DNA of 5,273 nucleotides from DATMER01 sp036266195 (lineage in GTDB: Bacteria; Acidobacteriota; Thermoanaerobaculia; Multivoradales; UBA5704). The translations under genes and the position numbers were made by a program. The stretch spans positions 1 to 5,273 of the forward strand of contig DATANP010000711.1 in the NCBI GenBank assembly GCA_036266195.1. The letters are read 5' to 3'. Positions 1 to 5,273 of the stretch are shown here, piece by piece. Under the pieces are notes generated by a model. It searched no databases, was not told the DNA's origin, and saw only the letters and a program-made list of their open reading frames with translations. The first letter of the stretch is position 1. Every line of letters starts with the position of its first letter.

Positions 1-1439
1 AGGTGGGCCTGTTCGCGACCGTCTGCCTGATCGTTCTGGCGGTCCTGATCTGGAAGATCGAAGACATCAACCCGTTCGCCAAGAAGGTGGAGAAAGTGGA
101 CGCGGTGTTCGATTCCGTTGCCGGCCTGGACGACAAGGCCACGGTGCGCGTGGCCGGCGTCCGCGTGGGCCGGGTGGAGGCCGTGGGTCTGGAGGGCCGG
201 CGCGCCCGCGTGACCCTGCTCCTGGAGCAGCCGGTGCCCCTCACCCAGGGGAGCTTCGCGCGCATCGCGAACCTGGGCCTTCTGGGCGAGAAGTACATCG
301 AGCTGATCCCCGGTCCCACCGACGCGCCGCCGCTGCCCCCCGGCGAGGTCCTGCCCGGCAAGACGCCGCCCACGATCGACGAGGCCATCGCCAAGATCAA
401 CGACATCGGCACCTCGATCCAGGAGATGACCGGCTCGCTCTCCGGCGCGAACCTGGGCGACAGCATCAACCGGCTGGTCGCAGACTTCGAGCTCACCAGC
501 CGGGAGATCCGCCTCCTCGTGGCCGAAAACCGCGCGAACCTCCGCGCCACCTTCGCCAACGCCAACCAGGCGAGCGCCACCCTGGCCCGCGAGCTGCCGC
601 GGCTGGCCGACCAGATGGACCGCACCCTGCGCCAGATCGAGACCCTGGTGGCCGACAACCGGGGCAACGTCTCGGACAGCGTCGCGAACATCCGCGAGGT
701 CACGGACCGGCTCCAGACCTCGGTGGACAACTTCAACAAGATCTCCGGCAAGATCGCGAGCGGCGAGGGCACGATCGGCAAGCTGGTCAACGACGAGAAG
801 GCCTACGACGAGGTCCTCTCGACCCTGGACAGCATCCAGGGCGGCGTCGAGAGCCTGAGCGGCACCCTGGGCGCGATCAACAAGTTCAAGATCGACCTCG
901 ACATGCAGGGCTACTACCTGCCCGACCAGGACGGCTCGCAGACCAACTTCCTGGTCGACGTCGATCCCCAGGACAACGAGCGCCTCTACCGCGCCGGCAT
1001 CGCCAGCTCGCCTCAGGGCAAGCGGCGGGAGAAGACCCAGACCGTGACCGTCACCAACCCGGACGGCACGACCGAGGTCACCACCATCAACACGATCACG
1101 AACGAGCGCACCTACGCGGCCACCGGCCTCTTCGGCTACCGTGCCCCGAAAGACGTCCGCCTCTTCGCCGGTCTGATCGAGAACTCGGGCGGCGCCGAGG
1201 TGGAGGTCCCCCTCCTCAAGGACCGCTTCCTGGTCTCCTTCGAGGCGTTCGACTTCAACCGTCCGCAGGACCTCTCGCCCCACCTGCGCCTGACCGGCCG
1301 CTGGCGGTTCCACCCGAACCTCTATCTGGTGGGCGGCTACGACGACTTCCTGGAGAACGACTCGTTCTTCCTCGGCGGTGGCATCCGCTGGAACGACGAG
1401 AACATCAAGTATCTGCTCGGGGCCGTGCCTCTGCGGTAG
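1..1439 (+). CDS. MCE-family (MlaD-like) lipid-transport protein with long helical region and strand-rich C-terminal domain, 5' partial
   Basis: This is probably the substrate-binding subunit of an MCE-type ABC lipid transporter: anchored in the inner membrane, with a periplasmic body that moves phospholipid or another lipid across the envelope. Numbering from the GTG at position 3, residues 1-18 are a hydrophobic anchor. Residues 30-105 are an MCE domain, with the typical strings VDAVFDSVAGL, VRVAGVRVGRV and LGLLGEKYIEL. Residues 122-292 are mostly helical and include the IASGEGTIGKL string that I recall from many MCE proteins. Residues about 300-478 are rich in alternating polar/hydrophobic strands (LFAGLIENSGG, NLYLVGGYDDF, FFLGGGIRW), with a Thr-rich loop at 345-370. 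In MlaD the anchor is preceded by a few more residues, so the true start probably lies left of the window and the GTG is likely an internal Val codon. The TAG stop is at 1437-1439. Permease and ATPase partners are not visible. The MCE assignment is firm; the barrel-like reading of the tail is inference. Confidence 0.9.
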   Translation, partial: VGLFATVCLIVLAVLIWKIEDINPFAKKVEKVDAVFDSVAGLDDKATVRVAGVRVGRVEAVGLEGRRARVTLLLEQPVPLTQGSFARIANLGLLGEKYIELIPGPTDAPPLPPGEVLPGKTPPTIDEAIAKINDIGTSIQEMTGSLSGANLGDSINRLVADFELTSREIRLLVAENRANLRATFANANQASATLARELPRLADQMDRTLRQIETLVADNRGNVSDSVANIREVTDRLQTSVDNFNKISGKIASGEGTIGKLVNDEKAYDEVLSTLDSIQGGVESLSGTLGAINKFKIDLDMQGYYLPDQDGSQTNFLVDVDPQDNERLYRAGIASSPQGKRREKTQTVTVTNPDGTTEVTTINTITNERTYAATGLFGYRAPKDVRLFAGLIENSGGAEVEVPLLKDRFLVSFEAFDFNRPQDLSPHLRLTGRWRFHPNLYLVGGYDDFLENDSFFLGGGIRWNDENIKYLLGAVPLR

Positions 1440-1451
1440 GGACGAACGCTG

Positions 1452-1464
1452 CAGCTCCGGCTCC
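1452..1464. repeat. Left copy of a 13-nt direct repeat flanking the palindromic array
   Basis: CAGCTCCGGCTCC occurs here, shortly after the MCE stop codon, and again in the same orientation at 1837-1849 inside the last codons of purC. Beyond the 13-mer the copies stay loosely similar: TGCCCGCG follows here after six extra bases, and TGCCCCGTG follows at the right copy. This may be a duplicated fragment of the purC 3' end, a trace of how the array arose or was inserted, or chance in GC-rich DNA. Confidence 0.55.
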
Positions 1465-1487
1465 CTCTCCTGCCCGCGCAGGGAGCC
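1459..1487. terminator. GC-rich hairpin after the MCE gene, candidate terminator
   Basis: The 8-nt arms GGCTCCCT (1459-1466) and AGGGAGCC (1480-1487) are exact reverse complements around a 13-nt loop. A competing inner stem is CCTGC/GCAGG (1469-1473 with 1478-1482). The hairpin begins 20 nt after the MCE stop codon, where a terminator would be expected. No T-tract follows (the next bases are TTCCTG), so it is not a textbook Rho-independent terminator. It may simply be the degenerate left edge of the adjoining repeat array, which uses the same TCCCT/AGGGA arms. Confidence 0.4.
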
Positions 1488-1824
1488 TTCCTGAGCGCTA
1501 CGGGAGGCTCCCTGAACGCTCCGGAACGCTTCCTGAACGTTTACGGAGGGTCCCTGAACGTTCAGGAAGGCTTCCCGAGCCTTCAGGGACGCTCCCTGGA
1601 TCTGCGGGAAGGGTTCCTGAAGGCTCAGGGAGGGTCCCCGAATGTTCAGGGATGGTTCCTGAATGTTCGGGAAGGGTCCCCTGAATCTCCAGGGAAGATT
1701 CCTGCACGTTCGAGAAGGGTCCCTGAATCTCCAGGGAGGGTTCCTGAACGTTGGGGAAGGGTCCCTGAAGGCTCGGTCAGGCTCCCTGAAAGTTGCAGCC
1801 GGGTTCCTGAAGGCTCAGGAAGGG
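1488..1824. repeat. Tandem array of about sixteen 21-nt palindromic units between convergent genes
   Basis: The sequence divides into consecutive 21-nt units starting at 1488, 1509, 1530, 1551, 1572, 1593, 1614, 1635, 1656, 1677 (this one is 22 nt), 1699, 1720, 1741, 1762, 1783 and 1804. The consensus is TYCCTGAACGTTCAGGRA followed by a 3-nt GGG or GGC spacer. The 18-nt part is a full palindrome. Units differ from each other at several positions, so this is an old, degenerate array. The clearest dyads are units 4 (1551), 12 (1720; arms TCCCTG/CAGGGA) and 16 (1804; arms TTCCTGA/TCAGGAA). The array fills nearly the whole gap between the 3' ends of the MCE gene and purC. Either RNA strand could fold into serial hairpins, so bidirectional termination or transcript stabilisation is plausible. 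A protein-binding array or a neutral satellite are alternatives. Confidence 0.92.
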
Positions 1825-1833
1825 GCGTGAGCC

Positions 1834-2730
1834 TTACAGCTCCGGCTCCTGCCCCGTGATCCGCCGGAAGGCTTCGATGTAGCGCTCGCGGGTGCCCCGC
1901 ACGACCTCCTCGGGGAGGACGGGCGGCGGGGAGTGGTGGTCCCAGCCGGAATCGTCGAGCCAGTTCCTCACGTACTGCTTGTCGAACGAGGCCGGCTCCT
2001 CGCCCGGGACCCAGCGCTGGACGTCCCAGTAGCGCGAGGAGTCGGGGGTCATCACCTCGTCGATCAGGAGGAGGGTGCCGTCATCGGCAAACCCGAACTC
2101 GAACTTGGTATCCGCGAGGATGAGGTCGCGCCCGGCCACGTAGGAGGCGCCCTTCGTGTAGAGATCGATCGTCAGGTCGCGCAGCCGGGCGGCCAGCTCG
2201 GGGCCGAGCGCCTGTTCGACGGTCTCGAAGGTCACGTTCAGGTCGTGCCCCTCGGCGGCCTTGGTGGCGGGGGTGAAGATCGGCTGCGGCAGCGGGCTCG
2301 CCCTCTCCAGGCTGGGCGGCAGGGGGATGCCGCAGACCGTGCGGCTCGCCTGGTATTCCCGGTAGCCGCTGCCCGCGAGATAGCCTCGCGCCACGCACTC
2401 GAATGGCACCACCTTGGCGCGGCGCACCAGCACCGACCGGCCGCGCAGCATGTCCCGGAATGGCGCCAGGTCGGACGGAAAGTCCGCCGGATCGGTGGCG
2501 AGCAGGTGGTTCGGCGCGGTCTCGGCCAGCTTGCCGAACCAGAAGTTCGAAAGCTGGTTGAGGATCTTTCCCTTGTCCGGAATCCCCGGCTGCAGAACGA
2601 AGTCGTAGGCCGACAGCCGGTCGGAGGCGACGATCAGCAGGGTGTCGCCCAGATCGTAGACGTCCCGGACCTTGCCCCGCCGGGGCGGTCCGAAGCCGGG
2701 GAGATCGCTCTGCCAGAGGACGGCGTCCAT
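1834..2730 (-). CDS. purC: Phosphoribosylaminoimidazole-succinocarboxamide synthase (SAICAR synthase)
   Basis: This cytoplasmic enzyme joins CAIR and L-aspartate using ATP to give SAICAR, a late step of de novo purine synthesis. The 298-residue protein is the longer, yeast Ade1-like form rather than the ~237-residue E. coli form. Landmarks are RGKVRDVYDLG (18-28), SDRLSAYDF (36-44), PDKGKILNQL (51-60), ECVARGYLAGSGYREY (111-126), FTPATKA (152-158), LADTKFEFG (205-213, which fits the SAICAR synthetase signature around the catalytic D-x-K), LIDEVMTPDSSRYW (222-235) and FDKQYVRNWL (249-258). Where family members usually have HDEN, this protein has HDLN (162-165), a mild deviation. The ATG at 2728-2730 places the RGK motif at the usual distance from the N-terminus. 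No Shine-Dalgarno is visible before it. The upstream gene stops 13 nt earlier, so translation may be coupled to that gene. The TAA stop faces the repeat array. Confidence 0.97.
   Translation of the reverse strand: MDAVLWQSDLPGFGPPRRGKVRDVYDLGDTLLIVASDRLSAYDFVLQPGIPDKGKILNQLSNFWFGKLAETAPNHLLATDPADFPSDLAPFRDMLRGRSVLVRRAKVVPFECVARGYLAGSGYREYQASRTVCGIPLPPSLERASPLPQPIFTPATKAAEGHDLNVTFETVEQALGPELAARLRDLTIDLYTKGASYVAGRDLILADTKFEFGFADDGTLLLIDEVMTPDSSRYWDVQRWVPGEEPASFDKQYVRNWLDDSGWDHHSPPPVLPEEVVRGTRERYIEAFRRITGQEPEL
1837..1849. repeat. Right copy of the 13-nt direct repeat, within the purC 3' end
   Basis: This is an exact match to 1452-1464. It lies inside the final codons of purC on the minus strand, directly before the TAA stop. 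Because it is coding here, this copy is more likely the original and the left copy the duplicate, if the match is not coincidental. Confidence 0.55.
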
Positions 2731-2743
2731 GGAGCGGACGATA

Positions 2744-4750
2744 TCACCGACGACTGAGCGCGCCGCTCGTGAACTCCTTCTCGATCGCCGCGCCCAGGCT
2801 CTCGCCGCGGATCTCCTGGTAGGAGCCGGGGTCCAGGGTCGAGCCCTGGACCACCTCGTAGACGGCGAGCTTTTCGAGGCCCTTGAGCTGGGCCATGCCG
2901 AGCTTGCGCATGCCGACCCAGACGGAGGAGCCGCCGTCTTCGACCTCCAGGAGTACGTAGACCCGCTCGCCGTCCGAGGCGCGCAGGAGCTTGCGCTCTC
3001 CGATCTCTTTTTCCAGGCGCTGGATGTAGGGCGCGGTGGCCACCATGCCGTTGTTGTGCAGCGTGCCGTTGCGGTTCAGGTAGGCGTAGAAGCGCCGGGA
3101 CTCCTCCTTCTTGTCCACCACGTCCAGGTTCTTTCCGGCCAGCGGCGCGAAGAAGCTGTGGACCTGGGTGGCGGAGAAGCCCTGGTTGATCAGCATGGTC
3201 TTGACCTCTTCGATCTCCTGCGTGCCCTTGCCCGTGGTCAGGCGGGAGAGCTCGACGAGGCCCGGTCCGAAGAACTCGTAGCGCTCGGTCTCCCCGGGCC
3301 GGCCGCTGCCCATGGGGATCAGGCGGTAGGCACCATAATTCAAAGCCACGCGCATGCCGCGGTCGAACGGGAAGCCCTCGCGCAGCGCCTCGTCGTAGAG
3401 CTGCTGGATCTGGACTGAGCAGATCAGGAGCCTGAGCGCCTCGCGGCAGGAGTAGAAGGCGCCGTCGCCGAGGTACTTCTCCAGCTTGACCCGGTGCGCC
3501 AGAGCCAGCCGGTTGATCCTGCGCTGGAAGCGGAACATCTTGCGGAAGGCATCGTCCTGGCTCTCGGTGCCGGCGCGGTGGAGCACCGACAGGGTCTGGG
3601 AGAAGTCGCTGATGTCGTAGATCATGCCGAAGCGCTCGACCCGCGGGTCCACCACCCACGGCTCCAGGAAGTCGAGCGGCCGCGTGGCATGGGAGAGGCG
3701 CACCGGGCTCGCACCGGTCCTGGCGCCGGGCGTCTCGCGCGCAATGAAGCCGGTTTCCGTGGGCTCCACGGGCACCAGGCTCTTGCGGAAGCTGTGGAAG
3801 AGCTCGAACTCCTTGAGCTTGACGAGCAGGCTCTCCCAGACCTGGACGAGGTGCGGCGGCAGCAGCTTCGCGGCGTTGTAGGCCTTGAGGTTCGAGAGGT
3901 AGGACACGTAGCCCGGCCGGATCAGCAGGTCGCGCGGATCGGACTTCGGGTCGTGCCGCAGGAGGTTGGTCACCGCGCTGCGCAGCTCGCGGTCGGATTC
4001 GAGCTGCGCGGCGTGCCAGCGGCCGAGATCGTCCAGGCGCTGGCGGAAGTCGCGCGGGTCGATGCGCAGCGAGCCGTTGAAGTAGCTGCCGAGCTCGCCC
4101 AGGTCGCGGCCGATGTAGTCCTCGGTGAAGACCAGGACGTTGTCGCGCATCCGGGTCAGCAGGCGGGGGAACAGCTCCTCTTCGACCTCCTCGGTGGCGC
4201 CGGCGACCTTCTGGACGATCTCGTAGGTGGTGGAGAGCACCCGGTCCAGGTAGCGGTCGAGGATGCGGTACTTGATGGCGTCGCCCTGGCGCCGGCCGAG
4301 GTCGGAGTCGATGCGCAGGATGCGCCGCGGAGTGTCCTTGAGGACGCGCGCGATCTCCAGGGAGTGGTGGAGCCAGAAGACGGCCGGGTACTGCCGTCCG
4401 TAAGAGGAGATGGTCGCGTTTTCCACGGCCTTGGCGAGGAGGGCGACGTAGCGCTCCCAGGCCATGGCGTAGGCCTTGCGGTCGAAGGTGTCGCGCCGGG
4501 CGGCGGCGACCTGGGCGGTCTCCTCGGCCAGGAGGAACTGGCCGAGCGCCTTGCGCAGGCCGTCCATGCCCTGCGACTGGAGGATGGGGAAGCCGTGGAT
4601 CGGGGTGGCGGTCTCGTCTTCGAGATAGATGGGACGGGGAGTCGGGAGGGCGCGCTGGAGCTCGGGCACCAGGCGGCGGACCTCCTCCATGTCCGGACGC
4701 AGGAAGTTGAACGGGCCCTGCAGGAGGTGCAGAAGTGACGTCGAGTCCAT
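2744..4750 (-). CDS. Uncharacterised 668-residue protein with a divergent class III nucleotidyl cyclase-like C-terminal domain
   Basis: I do not recognise a named family for the whole protein. It appears soluble, with no signal peptide or membrane segment. Residues 1 to about 365 are mostly helical and charged, with no known domain that I can see. From about 370 the pattern resembles a class III adenylate/guanylate cyclase domain: YDISDFS (378-384; Asp379 at the first metal position), KYLGDGAF (425-432; Lys425 at the base-recognition position, Asp429 at the second metal position), RVALNYG (467-473), and FFGPGLVELSRL (493-504; Arg503 at the transition-state position). The usual Asn four residues before that Arg is Val499. 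LKGLEKLAVYEVV (623-635) resembles the usual last strands of the fold and lies about 120 residues after the FFG motif, suggesting an insertion. It may make cAMP or cGMP, or be a degenerate nucleotide sensor. The ATG at 4750 was chosen over an in-frame GTG at 4822 because no ribosome binding site supports the GTG; a weak GAGCGG lies 9 nt before the ATG. It is probably co-transcribed with purC. Confidence 0.85.
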   Translation of the reverse strand: MDSTSLLHLLQGPFNFLRPDMEEVRRLVPELQRALPTPRPIYLEDETATPIHGFPILQSQGMDGLRKALGQFLLAEETAQVAAARRDTFDRKAYAMAWERYVALLAKAVENATISSYGRQYPAVFWLHHSLEIARVLKDTPRRILRIDSDLGRRQGDAIKYRILDRYLDRVLSTTYEIVQKVAGATEEVEEELFPRLLTRMRDNVLVFTEDYIGRDLGELGSYFNGSLRIDPRDFRQRLDDLGRWHAAQLESDRELRSAVTNLLRHDPKSDPRDLLIRPGYVSYLSNLKAYNAAKLLPPHLVQVWESLLVKLKEFELFHSFRKSLVPVEPTETGFIARETPGARTGASPVRLSHATRPLDFLEPWVVDPRVERFGMIYDISDFSQTLSVLHRAGTESQDDAFRKMFRFQRRINRLALAHRVKLEKYLGDGAFYSCREALRLLICSVQIQQLYDEALREGFPFDRGMRVALNYGAYRLIPMGSGRPGETERYEFFGPGLVELSRLTTGKGTQEIEEVKTMLINQGFSATQVHSFFAPLAGKNLDVVDKKEESRRFYAYLNRNGTLHNNGMVATAPYIQRLEKEIGERKLLRASDGERVYVLLEVEDGGSSVWVGMRKLGMAQLKGLEKLAVYEVVQGSTLDPGSYQEIRGESLGAAIEKEFTSGALSRR

Positions 4751-4866
4751 GATGGATGACCGCTCGTTGACTGCCAGGTTTGACGTGTAGGTATACCACA
4801 GAGGAGAGGCGACCCTGCACACCTGCTAAACTCTGCGCCCTGGATTTTCCTCTGGAGGGGTCTCGA
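4751..4866. promoter_or_regulatory. Divergent promoter region between the cyclase-like gene and the aminopeptidase gene
   Basis: This 116-bp gap separates two start codons pointing away from each other, so it should hold both promoters, and it is visibly less GC-rich than the flanking genes. For the plus strand there is an extended -10 candidate TGCTAAACT (4824-4832) with no good -35. An alternative is TTGACT (4767-4772) with TATACC (4792-4797), at a long 19-nt spacing. For the minus strand, TGGTATACC (reverse of 4790-4798) looks like an extended -10. The 8-bp palindrome GGTATACC (4790-4797) gives the same TATACC on both strands. These sites are pattern matches only; no operator is recognised. 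Confidence 0.4.
4854..4860 (+). promoter_or_regulatory. Strong ribosome binding site of the aminopeptidase gene
   Basis: GGAGGGG contains a full GGAGG core (4854-4858) placed 8 nt before the ATG at 4867. This is near-ideal spacing and fixes the start of the downstream reading frame. It is the only strong Shine-Dalgarno visible in the window: the two minus-strand genes have weak sites or none. Confidence 0.8.
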
Positions 4867-5273
4867 ATGGCGGAAGCGCTGCCGGTGGAAATCGTCTCTC
4901 GTGAGCACCTGGACGCGGAGCTGATCGTCCTGGGGGCGTTCGAAGGGGAAGCGCCCGAGTTGGACGGGATCAGCGAGGACGTTCAGGCGGCGGTCCGGCG
5001 CCTGGCCGGCAGGCCGGGCTGGACCGGGAGGGACGAGCAGTCCGCCCAGACCGATCTCAGTATTGGCGGGGGGGACGGGCCGGCGATCGCCCTGTGCGGC
5101 CTCGGCAGGAGGGACGACTTCTCGCCGGTCCGCATGGCCGGCTGGATCGCGCGCTCCGCCGAGCTTGCGAAGTCGAACGGCTTCCGCCACGCGCTCTTCG
5201 TTCCTCCCCGGCATGCCGAGACCGAGGGGCAGGCCGCCGCCGAGCGCGCGGTCCGCCTCATGGCCCTGTGCGC
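4867..5273 (+). CDS. pepA: Probable leucyl aminopeptidase (peptidase family M17), N-terminal domain only, 3' partial
   Basis: The frame is open from the ATG at 4867 to the window edge (135 full codons). It resembles the N-terminal macro-like domain of M17 leucyl aminopeptidases: a first strand ELIVLGAFEGE (18-28), a conserved strand-turn IALCGLG (74-80), which matches the family's 'vlvGLG' string, then a helix FSPVRMAGWIARSAELAK (85-102) and a strand HALFVP (108-113). The last visible helix, AAAERAVRLMALC (123-135), fits the segment before the catalytic domain. The metal-binding and catalytic residues (the NTDAEGR region) lie beyond the window, so activity cannot be judged. Full-length members are about 480-500 residues, cytoplasmic and usually hexameric, and they release N-terminal amino acids from peptides. 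A strong ribosome binding site supports the start. The gene is divergent from the cyclase-like gene. Confidence 0.75.
   Translation, partial: MAEALPVEIVSREHLDAELIVLGAFEGEAPELDGISEDVQAAVRRLAGRPGWTGRDEQSAQTDLSIGGGDGPAIALCGLGRRDDFSPVRMAGWIARSAELAKSNGFRHALFVPPRHAETEGQAAAERAVRLMALC

Noticed and set aside
1498..1707. Minus-strand open frame of 69 codons with SGTLPER-like heptad repeats
   Set aside because: It is the 21-nt array read in one frame. It starts at a GTG without a ribosome binding site and lies wholly within the repeat, and the palindromic units are open in several frames on both strands. The 22-nt unit at 1677 also shifts the heptad phase, which a selected protein repeat would not tolerate well.
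1488..1824. CRISPR array
   Set aside because: The units are contiguous 21-mers with only 3-nt spacers of near-constant GGG/GGC sequence. There are no unique ~30-nt spacers and no cas genes in view.
1488..1824. SOS/LexA operator cluster, because the core GAACGTTC resembles LexA half-sites
   Set aside because: The array lies between gene 3' ends rather than at a promoter, and the core is poorly kept across units (CGCT, GGCT, TCTC and others), so a specific LexA match is not supported.
1933..4738. Long plus-strand open frames opposite purC and the cyclase-like gene
   Set aside because: They are antisense shadows caused by high GC at third codon positions. Their translations are low-complexity and match no family, while the minus-strand frames carry clear motifs.
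4746..4756. Short inverted repeat TCCAT-g-ATGGA over the start codon of the cyclase-like gene
   Set aside because: Five-base arms around one base are too short to claim a regulatory hairpin or operator.
4750..4822. Extended N-terminus for the cyclase-like protein from GTG at 4822
   Set aside because: No Shine-Dalgarno precedes the GTG, the extra 24 residues run through the likely promoter region, and the ATG at 4750 gives a natural start for the protein.

Overview
The window is high-GC bacterial DNA with strong G/C preference at third codon positions and short intergenic gaps. An MCE-family protein with an inner-membrane anchor and a strand-rich C-terminal tail points to a Gram-negative cell envelope. 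The ~300-residue SAICAR synthase and the style of the MCE protein would fit an acidobacterial, myxobacterial or similar deltaproteobacteria-like lineage. That placement is an impression from protein style, not a demonstrated assignment.

Layout. Positions 1-1439 (+) hold the 3' part of an MlaD-like MCE protein, cut by the left window edge. Positions 1440-1833 are a 394-bp gap between convergent genes. The gap holds a GC-rich hairpin and then about sixteen tandem 21-nt units, each an imperfect 18-bp palindrome plus a 3-nt spacer. A 13-nt direct repeat flanks the array, with its right copy lying inside the 3' end of purC. Positions 1834-2730 (-) encode purC (SAICAR synthase). Positions 2744-4750 (-) encode a 668-residue protein of unknown role, whose C-terminal part looks like a divergent class III nucleotidyl cyclase domain. 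It ends 13 nt before purC, so the two are probably one transcript. Positions 4751-4866 are a 116-bp divergent promoter region. Position 4867 to the right edge (+) is the start of a probable M17 leucyl aminopeptidase, preceded by a strong ribosome binding site.

How the parts fit. The MCE protein should belong to a lipid-transport ABC system whose permease and ATPase genes are probably upstream, outside the window. The cyclase-like gene and purC form a short operon joining a possible ATP/GTP-using signalling protein to de novo purine synthesis. The aminopeptidase is divergently transcribed and looks like ordinary protein turnover. The two parts most worth a second look are the palindromic 21-nt array and the unassigned cyclase-like protein.
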